Source of the DNA: Vitellaria paradoxa
Taxonomy: Eukaryota; Streptophyta; Magnoliopsida; Ericales; Sapotaceae
Assembly: GCA_019916065.1 (NCBI GenBank)
Contig: CM034240.1
Location: 38,553,389-38,617,388, forward strand
DNA length: 64,000 nt
Direction of reading: 5' to 3'
The translations under genes were made by a program, and so were the position numbers. Positions within the stretch are counted from its first letter, which is position 1, and the number at the start of each line of letters is the position of its first letter. The notes beneath the pieces were generated by a model, which was given only the letters and a program-made list of their open reading frames with translations, made no database searches and was not told the origin of the DNA. Of this stretch, positions 32,511-43,790 are shown in pieces.

Positions 32511-32528
32511 TTGGTGTCGTTGCAGGGG
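32511..32528 (+). other. Athila primer-binding site, mutated
   Basis: TTGGTGTCGTTGCAGGGG resembles the usual Athila site TGGCGCCGTTGCCGGGG (tRNA-Asp type) with C-to-T and C-to-A changes, 5 nt after the LTR. Confidence 0.65.
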
Positions 32529-32601
32529 AGCTAATTTTACCTTTTACGTTATTTAAGGTTTAAGTTATTTTAATATCATTTATATAAAAAAAAACTTCGT
32601 T

Positions 32602-32819
32602 GATTTTCTTCGTAAGTGCCCAGAATAGCCTATTGCTGTCCAGATATCCCGTCAAGTGATCCAGACACCAGTACTTTTATAGAACCTTTCTTTTAGCATA
32701 TGAACACCTAGATTTTCTTCGTAAGTGCCTAGAATAGCCTATTGCTGTCCAAACACCCCGTCAAGTGATCCAGACACCAGTACTTTTATAGAACCTTTCT
32801 TTTAGCATATGAATGCCTA
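32602..32819 (+). repeat. 109-bp tandem duplication in Athila leader
   Basis: GATTTTCTTCGTAAGTGCC starts at 32602 and again at 32711, each followed by nearly identical text through TTTCTTTTAGCATATGAA. Two copies only. Confidence 0.85.
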
Positions 32820-33021
32820 AAATCAAGGGGAAGATGGTAGACTAAGATGTCCTGAACCAATAAATCATCCTTTCGAACCTGAGAACCTCTTCATAGATTT
32901 TCAAATTCCTAGTTCTGCTACTCCTACTCTAGAAATAGCCAAAAATCAAGTTGTTGCGACTAGGTGTTCCATGAGGAATATATAACAGCAAGATAGGCAC
33001 ACTCCTGAATCCCATATAGTT

Positions 33022-34030
33022 TTGCTAGAAAACCAAAGAGTCTTCAATTTCAAACATGGCATGATCCAATTGTTACCTACATTCCATGGTATAGATTTTG
33101 AAAATCCATACGATCATCTTACTCACTTTAGGAACATTAATGCTACTATTAAGGATCAAGGATGTCCTATAGATTTAGCATTCCTTAAGCTCTTTCCATT
33201 TTCCTTGAAAGATAAAGCTGCTAGATGGTTTGAATTCCTACCATCTAATTCCATTCATACATACGATAAAATGCTGGCCAAGTTCCTAAAGAAATTCTTC
33301 CCTCCTAATAAAACTGATGCCATACAACATCAGATTTTGAACTTTACTCCAAAACATGGTGAAAATTTTTACCAGTGTAGGGAAAGGTTCAAAACTCTTC
33401 TATGGATCATTAACGCCACAATTAAAACAATTTTTGGAAACCATGTGCAATGGACAATTTTATGATTAGACTCCTGAGGAAGCTTATGAATAGTTTGAAT
33501 TCTTAGCTGATAATGCACAAACTTGGGATACCACAGGATCTCAAAGTACCCAAGTTGCTAGTATTACACCAAGCAAAGGTATACACCAGTTGAGTGAATT
33601 AGATGACCACAAAACAAAACTAGTAAAACTAACGAGGGAAATTGAGACTCCGAAAATTAAAAAAGACACACATACTATAAAAAAACCCATTACAAATGTC
33701 TATTACTTTGTGTGTGATAGCCAAACTCATAGGACCAATGATTGTCCTACTATCCCATTTTGTAGAGAAGTTGTGCTAGGTCAGCAATCTAGTAAACTTC
33801 CAATTCATGCTGTGAATCAATTCCGCCCACCATATCGTGGACAAAATCAAGGGGGAAACCCTTTTTTTGAAACATATAATCTAACTTGGAGGAACCACCC
33901 TAATTTTAATTGGAGAAATGAGAGACCCCAAATACCACTACCATACCATACTCTACCTCTTCCTATTCTTCAAGTTCCAATCCACAGTTTAGGATTGTCT
34001 CAAAATATGGAACTATTTGGCATTCTATAA
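33022..34030 (+). pseudogene. Athila gag, N-terminal and core part
   Basis: The first frame (33022-33465) contains MIQLLPTFHGIDFENPYDHL, AFLKLFPFSLKDKAARWFEF and KFLKKFFPPNKTDAIQHQIL. This is the retrotransposon gag core as in Athila (M.P.F.G....P..HL..F; L..F.FSLKD.A..W...LP). A second frame (33590-34030) continues with a zinc-knuckle-like YYFVCDSQTHRTNDCP and a Pro/Asn-rich tail. Stop codons separate the two frames, so this cannot yield gag. The frame is then interrupted at 34030 by solo LTR X and resumes at 37409. Confidence 0.8.
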
Positions 34031-34466
34031 TGTGGATTTACAACCCCAAGTGTAAGGTAGTCTGATGTAGCAATTTAAATTTGTAATGGTAAAGTACTGG
34101 CCATATCCACAGGGAGAGGCATAATAAACTCACAATTATTGTTCTCCCAATTAGTAGGTGTCATATAAGAAAAATCAAAGAAAATTAGTTTGAGTTTCGA
34201 AAATAAACCTACCTAGGCATTTTGTCAAACACCTAGGAGGTGGCAATTAGATCCAACTTGAAATTATCAAAGAAAATTTGATTAAACTAAAACAACTATA
34301 AAAAAGACTTGATCAAACCAATTCAAGTAGTGATTTCTATGGATTTTCAAAGAGAACGATAACTAACTAATTTGGTTAAAAATCAAGTTTACTTGGTTAT
34401 TGTTCTAATTCAAACACTTAGAGTGCAATAATCTATATAGATTACATGAGAGTTCTAGGTGGCAAT

Positions 34467-36119
34467 TGATTGTGCATATTTTCTGCTTTATTATCATGGT
34501 TACATGGTTGATTATATGTGAGTTATTTGTTAGAAATCCCATTTGTTATTGTTAAATGTGAATTTTGATCAACTTATGGGATTTTGCAGGGTTATGTGAC
34601 CAAATTGACAAGAAAAGAAAAAAATATGAGCTGAATGAGGCAAGGAGCTGAAGATGGACCTGATGGGTGCCCCACAGAGGCCACGGGCACCCCACCCAAA
34701 ATTAGATGGGCGCCCGCCGAAAGGTGTTTTTGGAGTTAAATCTCAAGTCTCAGAGGAATTTTGTTGAGCAGCTGGTGGAGGCTACCCATGGGCGCCCCTC
34801 ACTACCCACAGGCGCCCCTCAATGCCCACGGGCACCCCACCTTTAATCAGATGGGCGCCCGCCGAGAGGGGGTTTTGGAGCTGTTTTGTTGAGGACTTCA
34901 TCAAACACTTTTGACAACCAAGCTACGGGCATTCCTCATTCTTCACGGGCGCCCATGATGGCTTCTCCAGCATATGTTCAGAATAAAGTTCGAGATGTAA
35001 TTTTACCCTTATGCCTTTGCCTTATATATTACTATAAATGGATAAAATTCTGAGCTATTAGGGTTCGAACCCTAGGGGAACTTTACATTGTTATCTTGGA
35101 GAGTTATTTGGAAGACTTGACATTGCTTTCACACCTAGGGTTAGTTGTTTATCATCTTGTTTTGGATTTATGAAAGCTGTATTACATTTTCGCACTAGGG
35201 TTATTTGGTAAGTATAATTTCCATTGAATTAATTTGAAGTTCTTCATCTTCGTCTTCTATATCTTTCGTTTTTAATTCGTAGCACTTCACCTTCGATTGC
35301 TTGAGTGTGTTTTGGTTTTGAAATCATTTTAAAACTATTTTGATGTAATTTGCTTGCACGTTTTATTGTATTATGGAGATTGTGTTCCTTTCACAAAGCT
35401 ATTTTTATGTTTTCGCAATGCTAGGCTAGGTTTTTATTAGTTTTAACCTAGAATGGTAATGAAATTGAAGGTCGTGGATTCGGATAAGAGAAATTGAAAT
35501 AGATTTATTTTTCTTTCGATTGAAAATGTAAGAATTGTAATTCTAGATTAAGTTTCGAAAACGAATCACCTGTGATACATTTGGTCTCTATTTACATTAG
35601 CATGAATTGAAGATCAATTCCATGTCCCGGTGATTTCGAATTTGACTTCAAAACCCTAGAATCACAGTTTCTTTATGAAATAGGGTTTTCTAACATTGAA
35701 TCTTCCGGCCTAATTTTACATGTGTAAAGATTAGGTTGAGTTAAATACGTATTCGAGTTTAAGCCTTCAAGGACATTACAGGACTAGGTTAAAGCCAATT
35801 GTTCCCATTCACGTAGTTGTTTAAGTTAATTAACATCGTCTGTTAAATTTTTGAATTGATTGTTCTTTAGTGTTTTCATTTTTTAGTTTAATTTGTGCTT
35901 TAAAATTTCAACTCATCCTTTCAACTACTTATTCAAAAATTCCAAAAACATTTTTCATCACTTCTTTTTATAATTTTTGCAAGTGTTTTTGAAATCAAAT
36001 TTTCCAACATTTAGTCAAACCCTTGCTCCCTGTGGAGATGACTTAAGACTCACCTAGACTAGACTCAACCGACCTCTTATACTTGAGAGTGAGCCACTAC
36101 CAAAATTAGAGAGCGGTCA
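34467..36119 (+). mobile_element. Solo LTR Y, 1653 bp, inserted in X
   Basis: Starts TGATTGTGCATATTTTCTG and ends AGAGAGCGGTCA. Flanked by a perfect 5-bp duplication GCAAT (34462-34466 and 36120-36124). CTCCCTGTGGAGATGACTTA near the 3' end is the Athila-type LTR signature. The 34660-34960 stretch is unusually GC-rich, with repeated GGGCGCCC-like words (ATGGGCGCCCGCCGA at 34709 and 34850; GGCGCCCCTCA at 34790 and 34811). No coding capacity. Confidence 0.8.
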
Positions 36120-37408
36120 GCAATCCACATACAAAATCCTTAAGATCGGGCATAAAAATTCTAACCAAGTAACTCACATATAATGAACATGGAATATACA
36201 ATCAAGAGTTAATCTAATAACATCAACTAGTGATTTCAAATGATCCAAATAAACTAATCATCATTCAATAAATCCAAACAAAATTGAACATTGAAGCATA
36301 ATTAAGAACAATGGTTGAAAGATTTGGTAACAACACTTATTTCATGTAATTGAAAACCTAAATCAAACACTTAGAATGCATAATCTATAAAGAGTATATA
36401 CAAGTTCTATATTAGCAATCCACATACAATTTCTCAAAGAAGTGCATGAGAATTCTAATTAGCAACTCATATATAATCTATATAAGCTATACAAACAAAG
36501 CTAGATCCACAGTTAACAATTAACAATTTCAATAGATCCAAACATTTCAACCATCATTCGTAGAGAATTTCTAAGAAGACTTAAATATTGAAAAGCAAAA
36601 TACCTTGAAAATCCACAACCATCATCTACTCTCCTTGATTTGAATCCAAGCAAGAGAACTACTCACATATAATTGAAGTGAAATCACTTGAAAATAAAGG
36701 AATTCTGCTCATAAACTGAAATTCTGGAACAAAATTCAGTTAAAATGGAAACTTGATCTACTTTCTCTCTCTAAACTCTCTCTCTACAATGGAAATCTAT
36801 AAAACTAAAATATATGTATGAAAAGTTCTCCCTGAAACAACCTTACTCTTGTATATTATAATACAAAACAAAAGTACTCAAATATCCTTTCCAATCATAA
36901 CAAAATTACAAAAATTCCTGAAATGCAAGTTGGTTTGAACAAGTGTTCAAACAAGATTTCTAATACTTTGAAACTTTTCATCTTTAAATTGTTTTTGGCA
37001 TTCTATTGTTAGAACATTGGTCCCAACTAACTATGGTTCGAACATGTGTTTGAACAAACTTTCCTTAGAATTTTTTTCTCCTTTTTTTCCTTACACCATC
37101 CTCTGTTGTTCTAACATAGGTTTGAACTAAGTTGTAGCACTTGGTAGATTTTTCTATTCTTCTAGCTCCTGCACCTTCTGTGGTTAGAACTATGATTCGA
37201 ACAATCTATCATTCGAACATGTGTTTAAACCACTTGCTGAGTTGGTCTCTTTTGGTCTAGTTTTCTGTCATTTTATGCTCAATTACTTGCAAATCACATA
37301 CAGCCTTCATCAATGCAAAAAACTTCACATATCCATTCATTTAATGTAATAATCTACATAATAATTCTCAATTTGAAGCTTATGATTGTACTTTTTGCAG
37401 TACAATCA
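36120..37408 (-). other. Right portion of solo LTR X
   Basis: AT-rich non-coding DNA with short internal repeats: AAACACTTAGA(A/G)TGCA(ATA)ATCTATA at 34410 and 36364, and AATCCACATACAA at 36122 and 36418. Four GTTCGAAC/GTTTGAAC-like words lie at 36930-37230. Confidence 0.5.
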
Positions 37409-38396
37409 TAGAATACATATATTCTTCCAAATAAGAAATCCACTGAAGAGACACTTCAACAATTTACGAATAGACAGTCTTCACTGTGGGCTCAAAATAA
37501 TAGAGCTCTGAATGATATCAGGAATCAATTGACACTTCTAACTCAAACATTGAGGTCTCAACCAAAAGGTCAATTTCTTGTGTAACCTCGTCCAAATCCA
37601 ATAGCTCAAGCTAAATAAGTTAAAAGATCTTCTAATGTACCTGGGAATTTTGAACGGGTACAAAACATCACGATGCTTAGGAATGGTAAAGTTATAGATA
37701 AAACCATTCACATTGAGGTGGTTAAGACTAGGGAAGAGTTGGAACCTAAGCGGATGTTGGGAGATGGTAAAAAGGCGAGAAAGCAGCTAATAATAATTGA
37801 CAAAGAGAGTCTAAAAAAGAAGAGAGAAAAAATGAGAAGGAAGAAAAGGGGAAAGAGAAAAGTAAAGAACCACTGATAGTGTCTAGGAATGTGTTCCCAA
37901 AGTGCCATTTCCTCAACAGTTCTTGAAAGTGAGGAAGAAAGCCCAAACTATTGAACTGCTAGAGGTATTCCAACAAGTAAAAATTAACATACCTCTACTT
38001 GATGCAATTAAGCAGATACCTTCATATGTTAAGTTTTTAAAAGAATTATGCACTATAAAGAAGGGATTAAATGTAAAAGAAAAAGCATTTCTCACTGAGC
38101 AAGCAAGTGCCATATTGCAATGTTGTACATCCCCGAAATATAAAGACCCTGGTTGTCCTACCATCTCTTGTCACATAGGGGAACACTATATTAGTCGAGC
38201 GCTGCTTGATTTAGGGGCAAGTGTAAACTTACTTCCCTACTCAGTATATGAACAGCTGGGCTTAGGAGAAATAAAACCTACCCGTGTGACTTTGCAGCTT
38301 ACTGATAGATCAATTAAAGTCCTATGTGGTATAGTTGAAGAAGTAATGGTTTTAAGTGGAGAACTTTTATTTCCTATTGGATTTCACCATCCGTAA
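37409..38396 (+). pseudogene. Athila gag tail and protease
   Basis: After the X insertion the gag tail resumes: STEETLQQFTNRQSSLWAQN, LTLLTQTLRSQPKGQFLV, then a stop, then MLRNGKVIDK (compare the Athila ITLRSGK box). A Lys/Glu-rich linker follows. From 37902 the frame runs KVRKKAQTIELLEVFQQVKI to the protease GEHYISRALLDLGASVNLLP, YSVYEQLGLGEIKPTRVTLQ, LTDRSIKVLCGIVEEVMV. The active-site position reads D-L-G-A-S, as in other Athila elements. Several stops in the linker; non-functional. Confidence 0.82.
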
Positions 38397-38729
38397 CACT
38401 CAACCACTGACCAGTTTATCAATACCAAATCAGACACCTATAATTCTTGGAAGACCATTCTTAGCAACATCAAATGCCCTTATTAATTTGTAGGAATAGA
38501 TCCATGAAAATGTCTTTTAGTAATATTGAATTTGAAACAAATATTTTTCACGTCACTAAACTACCAAAAGGGGTGCTGATATACAAGAAATAGACTTAGT
38601 TGAAACTATGGTCCAAGATTATGTTGATCGTGAATTCATTAAAGACCTTTTAAAAAAGGCAATTTGATTTAGTGAAGCGAGATTGAATTCCATGATTCAA
38701 AGCGATGAAGTAGAAGCAATCTTTGATTG

Positions 38730-40304
38730 GTTGGAGATTTGCCCAATAATGTCTGTAGGAAAATGGGTACCAAGAAAGCATTGGACTGGTTAATGGCAGT
38801 CTTAACGGTATAAGTCCACTCCTTTGTACACATCGAATATATTTAGAGGAGGATGCCAGACCAATTCATCAAATGCAAAGACGACTCAATCCAAACATGA
38901 AAGAAATAATGAGAGCTGAGGTATTGAAATTACTTGATGTAGGAATTATTTACCCAATCTCTGATTTTAAATGGGTGAGTCCTACACAAGTAGTTCTAAA
39001 GAAATCTGGTGTCACAGTGATTCATAATGAGAATAACGAGTTGGTTCAAACTTGAATTCAAATTGGTTGGAGGGAAAGTATTGATTATAGAAAACTCAAT
39101 GCAATTACAAGAAAAGATCATTTCCCCCTTCCATTTTTAGATCATGTTTTAGAAAGAGTAGCTGGGCATGCATATTACTATTTCCTAGATTGCTACTCTG
39201 GCTATAATCAAATAAAAGTTGCTCTAGAGGATCAAGTTAAAATGAATTTTATTTGTCTTTTTAGCACCTTTGCATATAAAAGAATGCCCTTTTGGCCTCT
39301 ATAATGCCCACACTACATTTTAATGCTGCATGATTAGCATTTTTAGCGAAATCGTAGAAAAAATCATTGAAGTCTTCATAGATGATTTCTTTGTTTATGG
39401 TGACTTATTTGAGTGGTGCTTAAGGAACCTTGATCTAGTTTTGACTCAAAGTAAAGAAAAGAATTTAGTTCTTAACTGGGAAAAGTGCCACTTTATGGTG
39501 ACTTAAGGCATTGTGTTAGGGCATATAATTTCCAAAGAAGACATCCAGGTGGATCAAGCTAAAGTGGAATTAAATCAAAAGCTTCCCACTCCACAATCCG
39601 TAAAGGACATCAGATTATTTTTGGGGCATACTGGTTTTTACTAGCTCTTCATTCAATCATTTAGTGAGATTTCAAAAACCTTGTGCTAATTATTAACACA
39701 AGACATACCTTTTGAATGGACACTCCAGTGTCAGAAAGCATTTGAAAAGCTCAAGGGTTGCTTAACTACAGCCCCCATTCTTTAATCTCCTAACTAGTCA
39801 CTCTCATTTGAACTCATGTATGACACAAGTGACCATGCTATAGGTACTGTGTTAGGGTAAAGAAAAGACAAAAAAGCACATATCATTTATTACGCAAGCA
39901 AAACTCTTATTGATGCGCAGAGAAATTACACGACAATTGAAAAGGAACTTTTAGCAGTTGTCTTTACCCTTGAGAAGTTTCGCTCTAATCTTATTGGTTC
40001 GACTGTTATTGTATTTACTGATCATTCTGCTTTTAAATACTTGTTGACCAAACAAGAGGCCAAACCACGATTAATTCAATGGATATTGCTTTTACAAGAA
40101 TTTTACCTCGAAATAAGAGATAAGAAAGGAGTTAAAAATGTCATAGCGGATCACTTGTCATGTTTACTGGCAAAAGCTTACCCAAAAAATAAAACTCAAA
40201 TAAATGATAGTTTCCCGGATGAACAATTGCTTAATGTAAAGGCAAAAATAGTTTCCACTCCTCCGTGGTATGCTGATATTACCAATTATTTAGTCACAGG
40301 ATAA
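38730..40304 (+). pseudogene. Athila reverse transcriptase and RNase H
   Basis: The RT starts in the frame at 38873 (RRLNPNMKEIMRAEVLKLLD, VGIIYPISDFKWVSPTQVVL) and is stopped by a TGA at 39053-39055. Later blocks scatter over frames: DYRKLNAITRKDHFPLPF, FLDCYSGYNQI, IIEVFIDDFFVYGD (the F.DDF catalytic box), then RNase H with YASKTLIDAQRNYTTIEKEL and VIVFTDHSAFKYLLTKQEAK. The last frame (40041-40304) ends with KGVKNVIADHLSCL, the conserved RNase H exit. Many frameshifts and stops. Confidence 0.85.
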
Positions 40305-40309
40305 TTCCT

Positions 40310-41583
40310 AAATGAATGGAGTTCTAAAGACAAAAAGAAATTGTTGCATACGTTCGAGTTTTCTTTTTGGGATGGTCCTTATTTCTTCAAATACAACCCT
40401 GATCAAGCAATACAATGCTATATTCCTGAGTGGGAAATGCCTGGCATACTTGAATTTTGTCATTCCTAAGCTTGTAGTGACCATTTTTCCACAAACAAAA
40501 TAGCAGTTGAAATCCTTCAATGTGGATTTTATTGGCCCACACTTTTCAAAGATGTTCATCATTTCAGCACCACGTGCGATAGATGCCAATGTTTAGGAAG
40601 TTTAACACCTTGAAACATGACACCTCTATCCCCTATTCTCGTATTAGAAGTTTTTGGTTGTTGGGGAATTGATTTCATAGGCCCTTTCCCGATGTCGTTT
40701 GGTTATGAATACAGCTTAATAGGGGTTGATTACGTCTCTAAGTAGGTTAAAGTAGTAGCCACAAGAACAAATGATCAAAAAGTCGTGCTCAAATTCCTCC
40801 ACAAGAATATATTTTCATGTTTCAGGATGCCCTAACCAATTTTAAGTGATAGAGGGAAACATTTTTATAATTGTCCAGTGGACATTTTTATAATTGTCCA
40901 GTGGGTATACTATTGCTTAAATATGGTGTGGTTCTCAAGGTAGGCACATCATATCACCCACAAACAAGTGGCCAAGTAGAGCTTGCTAATAGAGAAATCA
41001 AGCAAATCCTTGAGAAAACAGTTAATCCAAACTGTAAGGATTGATCACTACGATTAGTTAACTCTTTATGGGCATATCGTACAACTTACAAAACAACCAT
41101 AGGGATGTCTCCATGTAGATTGGTTTATGGAAAGCCATGCCATCTTCCCATTGAGTTAGAACATAAAGCCTATTGGGCTATTAAACAATTCAACTCTAAT
41201 ATCGACGAGGTTGAACTTCACCGTAAACTTCAAATTACAAAAATGGACGAATTGAGAAATTGTGCATATGAAAATGCACAAATTTCCAAAGAAAAGATGA
41301 AGAAAGTACATGACCAGCATATAGCATGACGTTCGTTTCATGAGGGTTAGAAAGTACTTATTTATTGTTCACGACTTCATCTATTTCCTGACAAACTATA
41401 ATCTAAATGGTTTGGCCCATTCATAGTGACGCATGTTTCTGAACACAGTGCGATTGAAATAGAGAATCCGAAGAACAAAATTTGATTTAAAGTAAATGGC
41501 CATCGGCTGAAGCCATACCTCAAGAATTTTGTTGGAATTGTAGAATCGTGGGATCTTTCAGATCCCCCTCCATACGAATAATT
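40310..41583 (+). pseudogene. Athila integrase
   Basis: Reading across frames one finds CDRCQCLGSLT (zinc finger Cys pair), FGCWGIDFIGPFP (first Asp), [12 protein letters not shown] (second Asp), [20 protein letters not shown] (catalytic Glu), [20 protein letters not shown] and [19 protein letters not shown]. The last two blocks are the classic Athila integrase C-terminal half. The frame 41105-41329 is the longest intact part. A tandem slip repeats ATTTTTATAATTGTCCAGTGG near 40861-40905. It ends around LKPYLKNFVGIVESWDLSDP. No intact frame. Confidence 0.85.
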
Positions 41584-42660
41584 CATGATCACTTTCCAAA
41601 GATTGTATGTACATCATTAGATTAATTAATTTTCTCTTAATATTTAGATTATAGTTCTACTTTAAGTTTGATTAAGTTTCGTTTTATTTCTTTTCTTCTC
41701 AAATTTTTCTTTTTTTGGTCACTACTGTCCGGACACCCCATCACAATTCCAGACACCCTAAATGCTGGCCAAAATTTTTAAAATTACTCCTCTCTACTGT
41801 CTAGACACCCCGATTGGGTGGTTTAGACACTATATTCATACAAGCCAATGGGCTTGCTTCCCTCTAATATACTATCTAGACACCCCAAGTCCAGACACTA
41901 CAATGCGACTATATGTTTTAAAAGCCCCATTTTCAAATTCTTTTCTACAAAACTCAATCTTCTTCTCTCCAAATCACTTCAACGTGATCCAATCTACCAT
42001 GGCACTTTCAATCTAAGTACATTCAATGGATTTTTGTGGCCTTCATGTATCTAATTGCTTCAGTAGTCATCCGGGTAAGCTTTTTTCTTCACCCTTGTAA
42101 ACCCTAGGTCACTTTTTCTACAAATTCAAGCACACACTAGTTCAAGATCAAAATTTTGTTCAATCCTTGGTGTGATTTTAGCCTAATACTTGTATGGGTT
42201 TGCCATGTTAGTGAAAATTTTCTTACATAGCACCTTTGGGACTCATACTATTACATTGACACCATATCTGAACCTGAGTATTTTGGTCTTGTTACTTTAT
42301 CTGTTAATTCCAAAATTTTTCTTTTAAAAATATCAATAAAAAAATTCTTTCAAAGTCATTGACTTCAGCATCAACGGGATTATTGTGAATCCACCTATAC
42401 GATCCAAAATCAGTGGTGTTAGATGTTTTTCAAAAATTCATTTCAATTTTTTTTATTCTAACATCACTGTCATAATTTGGATTCATAACTTCATTATGCA
42501 TTCTGATCACTCAATTTCTTTTCCACATCATCATTTTGGAATTGTTAGTAATTCACCAATTAGTATTGTTGTTAACTTGGGCCACTGAACTTGTGTGAAC
42601 ATAGGAATTGTCTTAAATACTTTTCTGAATCGGAATATCTTCTATTTTGTATAGTATCAA

Positions 42661-43790
42661 TGGCCCCTAGAATCAAGCGTGCCGTTGGTAGAATCCTTGA
42701 TGATTTAGATTTTGACAGTGACCGTTTTTGGTGCAAGAAAGTCAAATCCTCTTTTGATGATACTTGGACTTATAAACCTATAGTGGTGGAGAGACAGTGG
42801 CAAATAGACCATTTTACGAGTGAGAAGTTCCTTTTACATCAAAATTTTGAGGGTAGGCAGTGGATGTACCTTACTAGATTTCACCCACATTGTGTCATAG
42901 ATATTGTTAGGGAATTTTTCACCAACATCAAAGAAAATTCATTTAATAGGCATTAAGGGGGAGAGACTATTACCAGCTGGGTTAAGGGGTAGATATAACC
43001 TTAACACCCGATGACTTTGCCCAAATTTTTCAACTTCCTTGAGTTATTCACCTTGAATTCTCCTAACCTCCAGAGGGCACCCCACCTTTGGCCACTATAG
43101 CCATAGAAATTCTTTTTGAGGGTCTCAATTGGCCTAAGGAATATGGAAAGCCCGTTTCAGAATTGAATGACAAATATTGGGCTTTGCACATGTTCTCTTG
43201 TACAAATCTCTTACCCTAAAACCATAATTTTGACTATAGCCCACTTAGAGCTAATTTGATTTATGCCACAGGCACTGGCATGACTATGGATCTGCCAGCT
43301 TACATATGGTAGCAAGTTCTATACACTTTTGAGCATCCCAGTGCCCAAACTGGCCTACCTTTTGGAGGTGCATTGACTGATATTTTTCGAAGGAAAGGTG
43401 CCTTAATCTCTGCTGATTTGGCTATTGCCACTATCCTCCAACCCTGTAATTTTACCTCTTATTCCAAATCTCGTGGCCATCTCTTCCTTAAGAAGAAAAG
43501 AAAGACCAAGCCTACCTCAATTGAGGAAGGAACAAGTTCCCAAGCCCCACTCGAGGATGATGATCAGAATGTCTTCATTGCCAATCTACATGACTTGATT
43601 TAGGACACTTAATCCCAAATAGGGGACCTGGCAGAGCGGATGAGTCACTTGGAGGAAAATCAAGAAGATGACCACCATGTTATTCTTCTAATTCAACAGA
43701 CGCAAATAGAGCATGGGCATCTACTTCAGAGCATTTTGGATTCTCTTTGGGACATTCATCATCTTTCCCCTCCATAGTGATTAGGAGAGT
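42661..43790 (+). pseudogene. Athila ORF1/env-like region
   Basis: From the ATG at 42661: MAPRIKRAVGRILDDLDFDS, then FTSEKFLLHQNFEGRQWMYL and CVIDIVREFFTNIKEN, interrupted by a stop at 42954. Pieces continue in other frames to KLAYLLEVH and TDIFRRKGALISADLAIATI (from 43373), with the basic stretch FLKKKRKTKP. Order and position, after integrase and before the 3' LTR, match the extra ORF of Athila elements (ATHILA ORF-1 / putative plant transposon protein domain), sometimes described as env-like. A heptad-like segment (DLAERMSHLEENQ, HHVILLIQQTQ) follows to about 43760. Function unknown even in intact copies. Confidence 0.65.

Larger units (their letters stand above)
34031..37408 (-). mobile_element. 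Solo LTR X (minus orientation), itself interrupted by Y
   Basis: The unit begins TGTGGATTTACAACCCC and ends TGCAGTACAATCA on the plus strand (TG...CA). Flanks are TATAA (34026-34030) and TAGAA (37409-37413), a five-base duplication with one mismatch. It separates two halves of the Athila gag that read on naturally once it is removed. A TATCCACAGGGA motif near its left end (about 34101) is the reverse complement of the TCCCTGTGGAT signature near the 3' end of Athila-type LTRs. Without Y it is about 1.7 kb. No coding sequence, so a solo LTR is the simplest reading. Confidence 0.65.
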
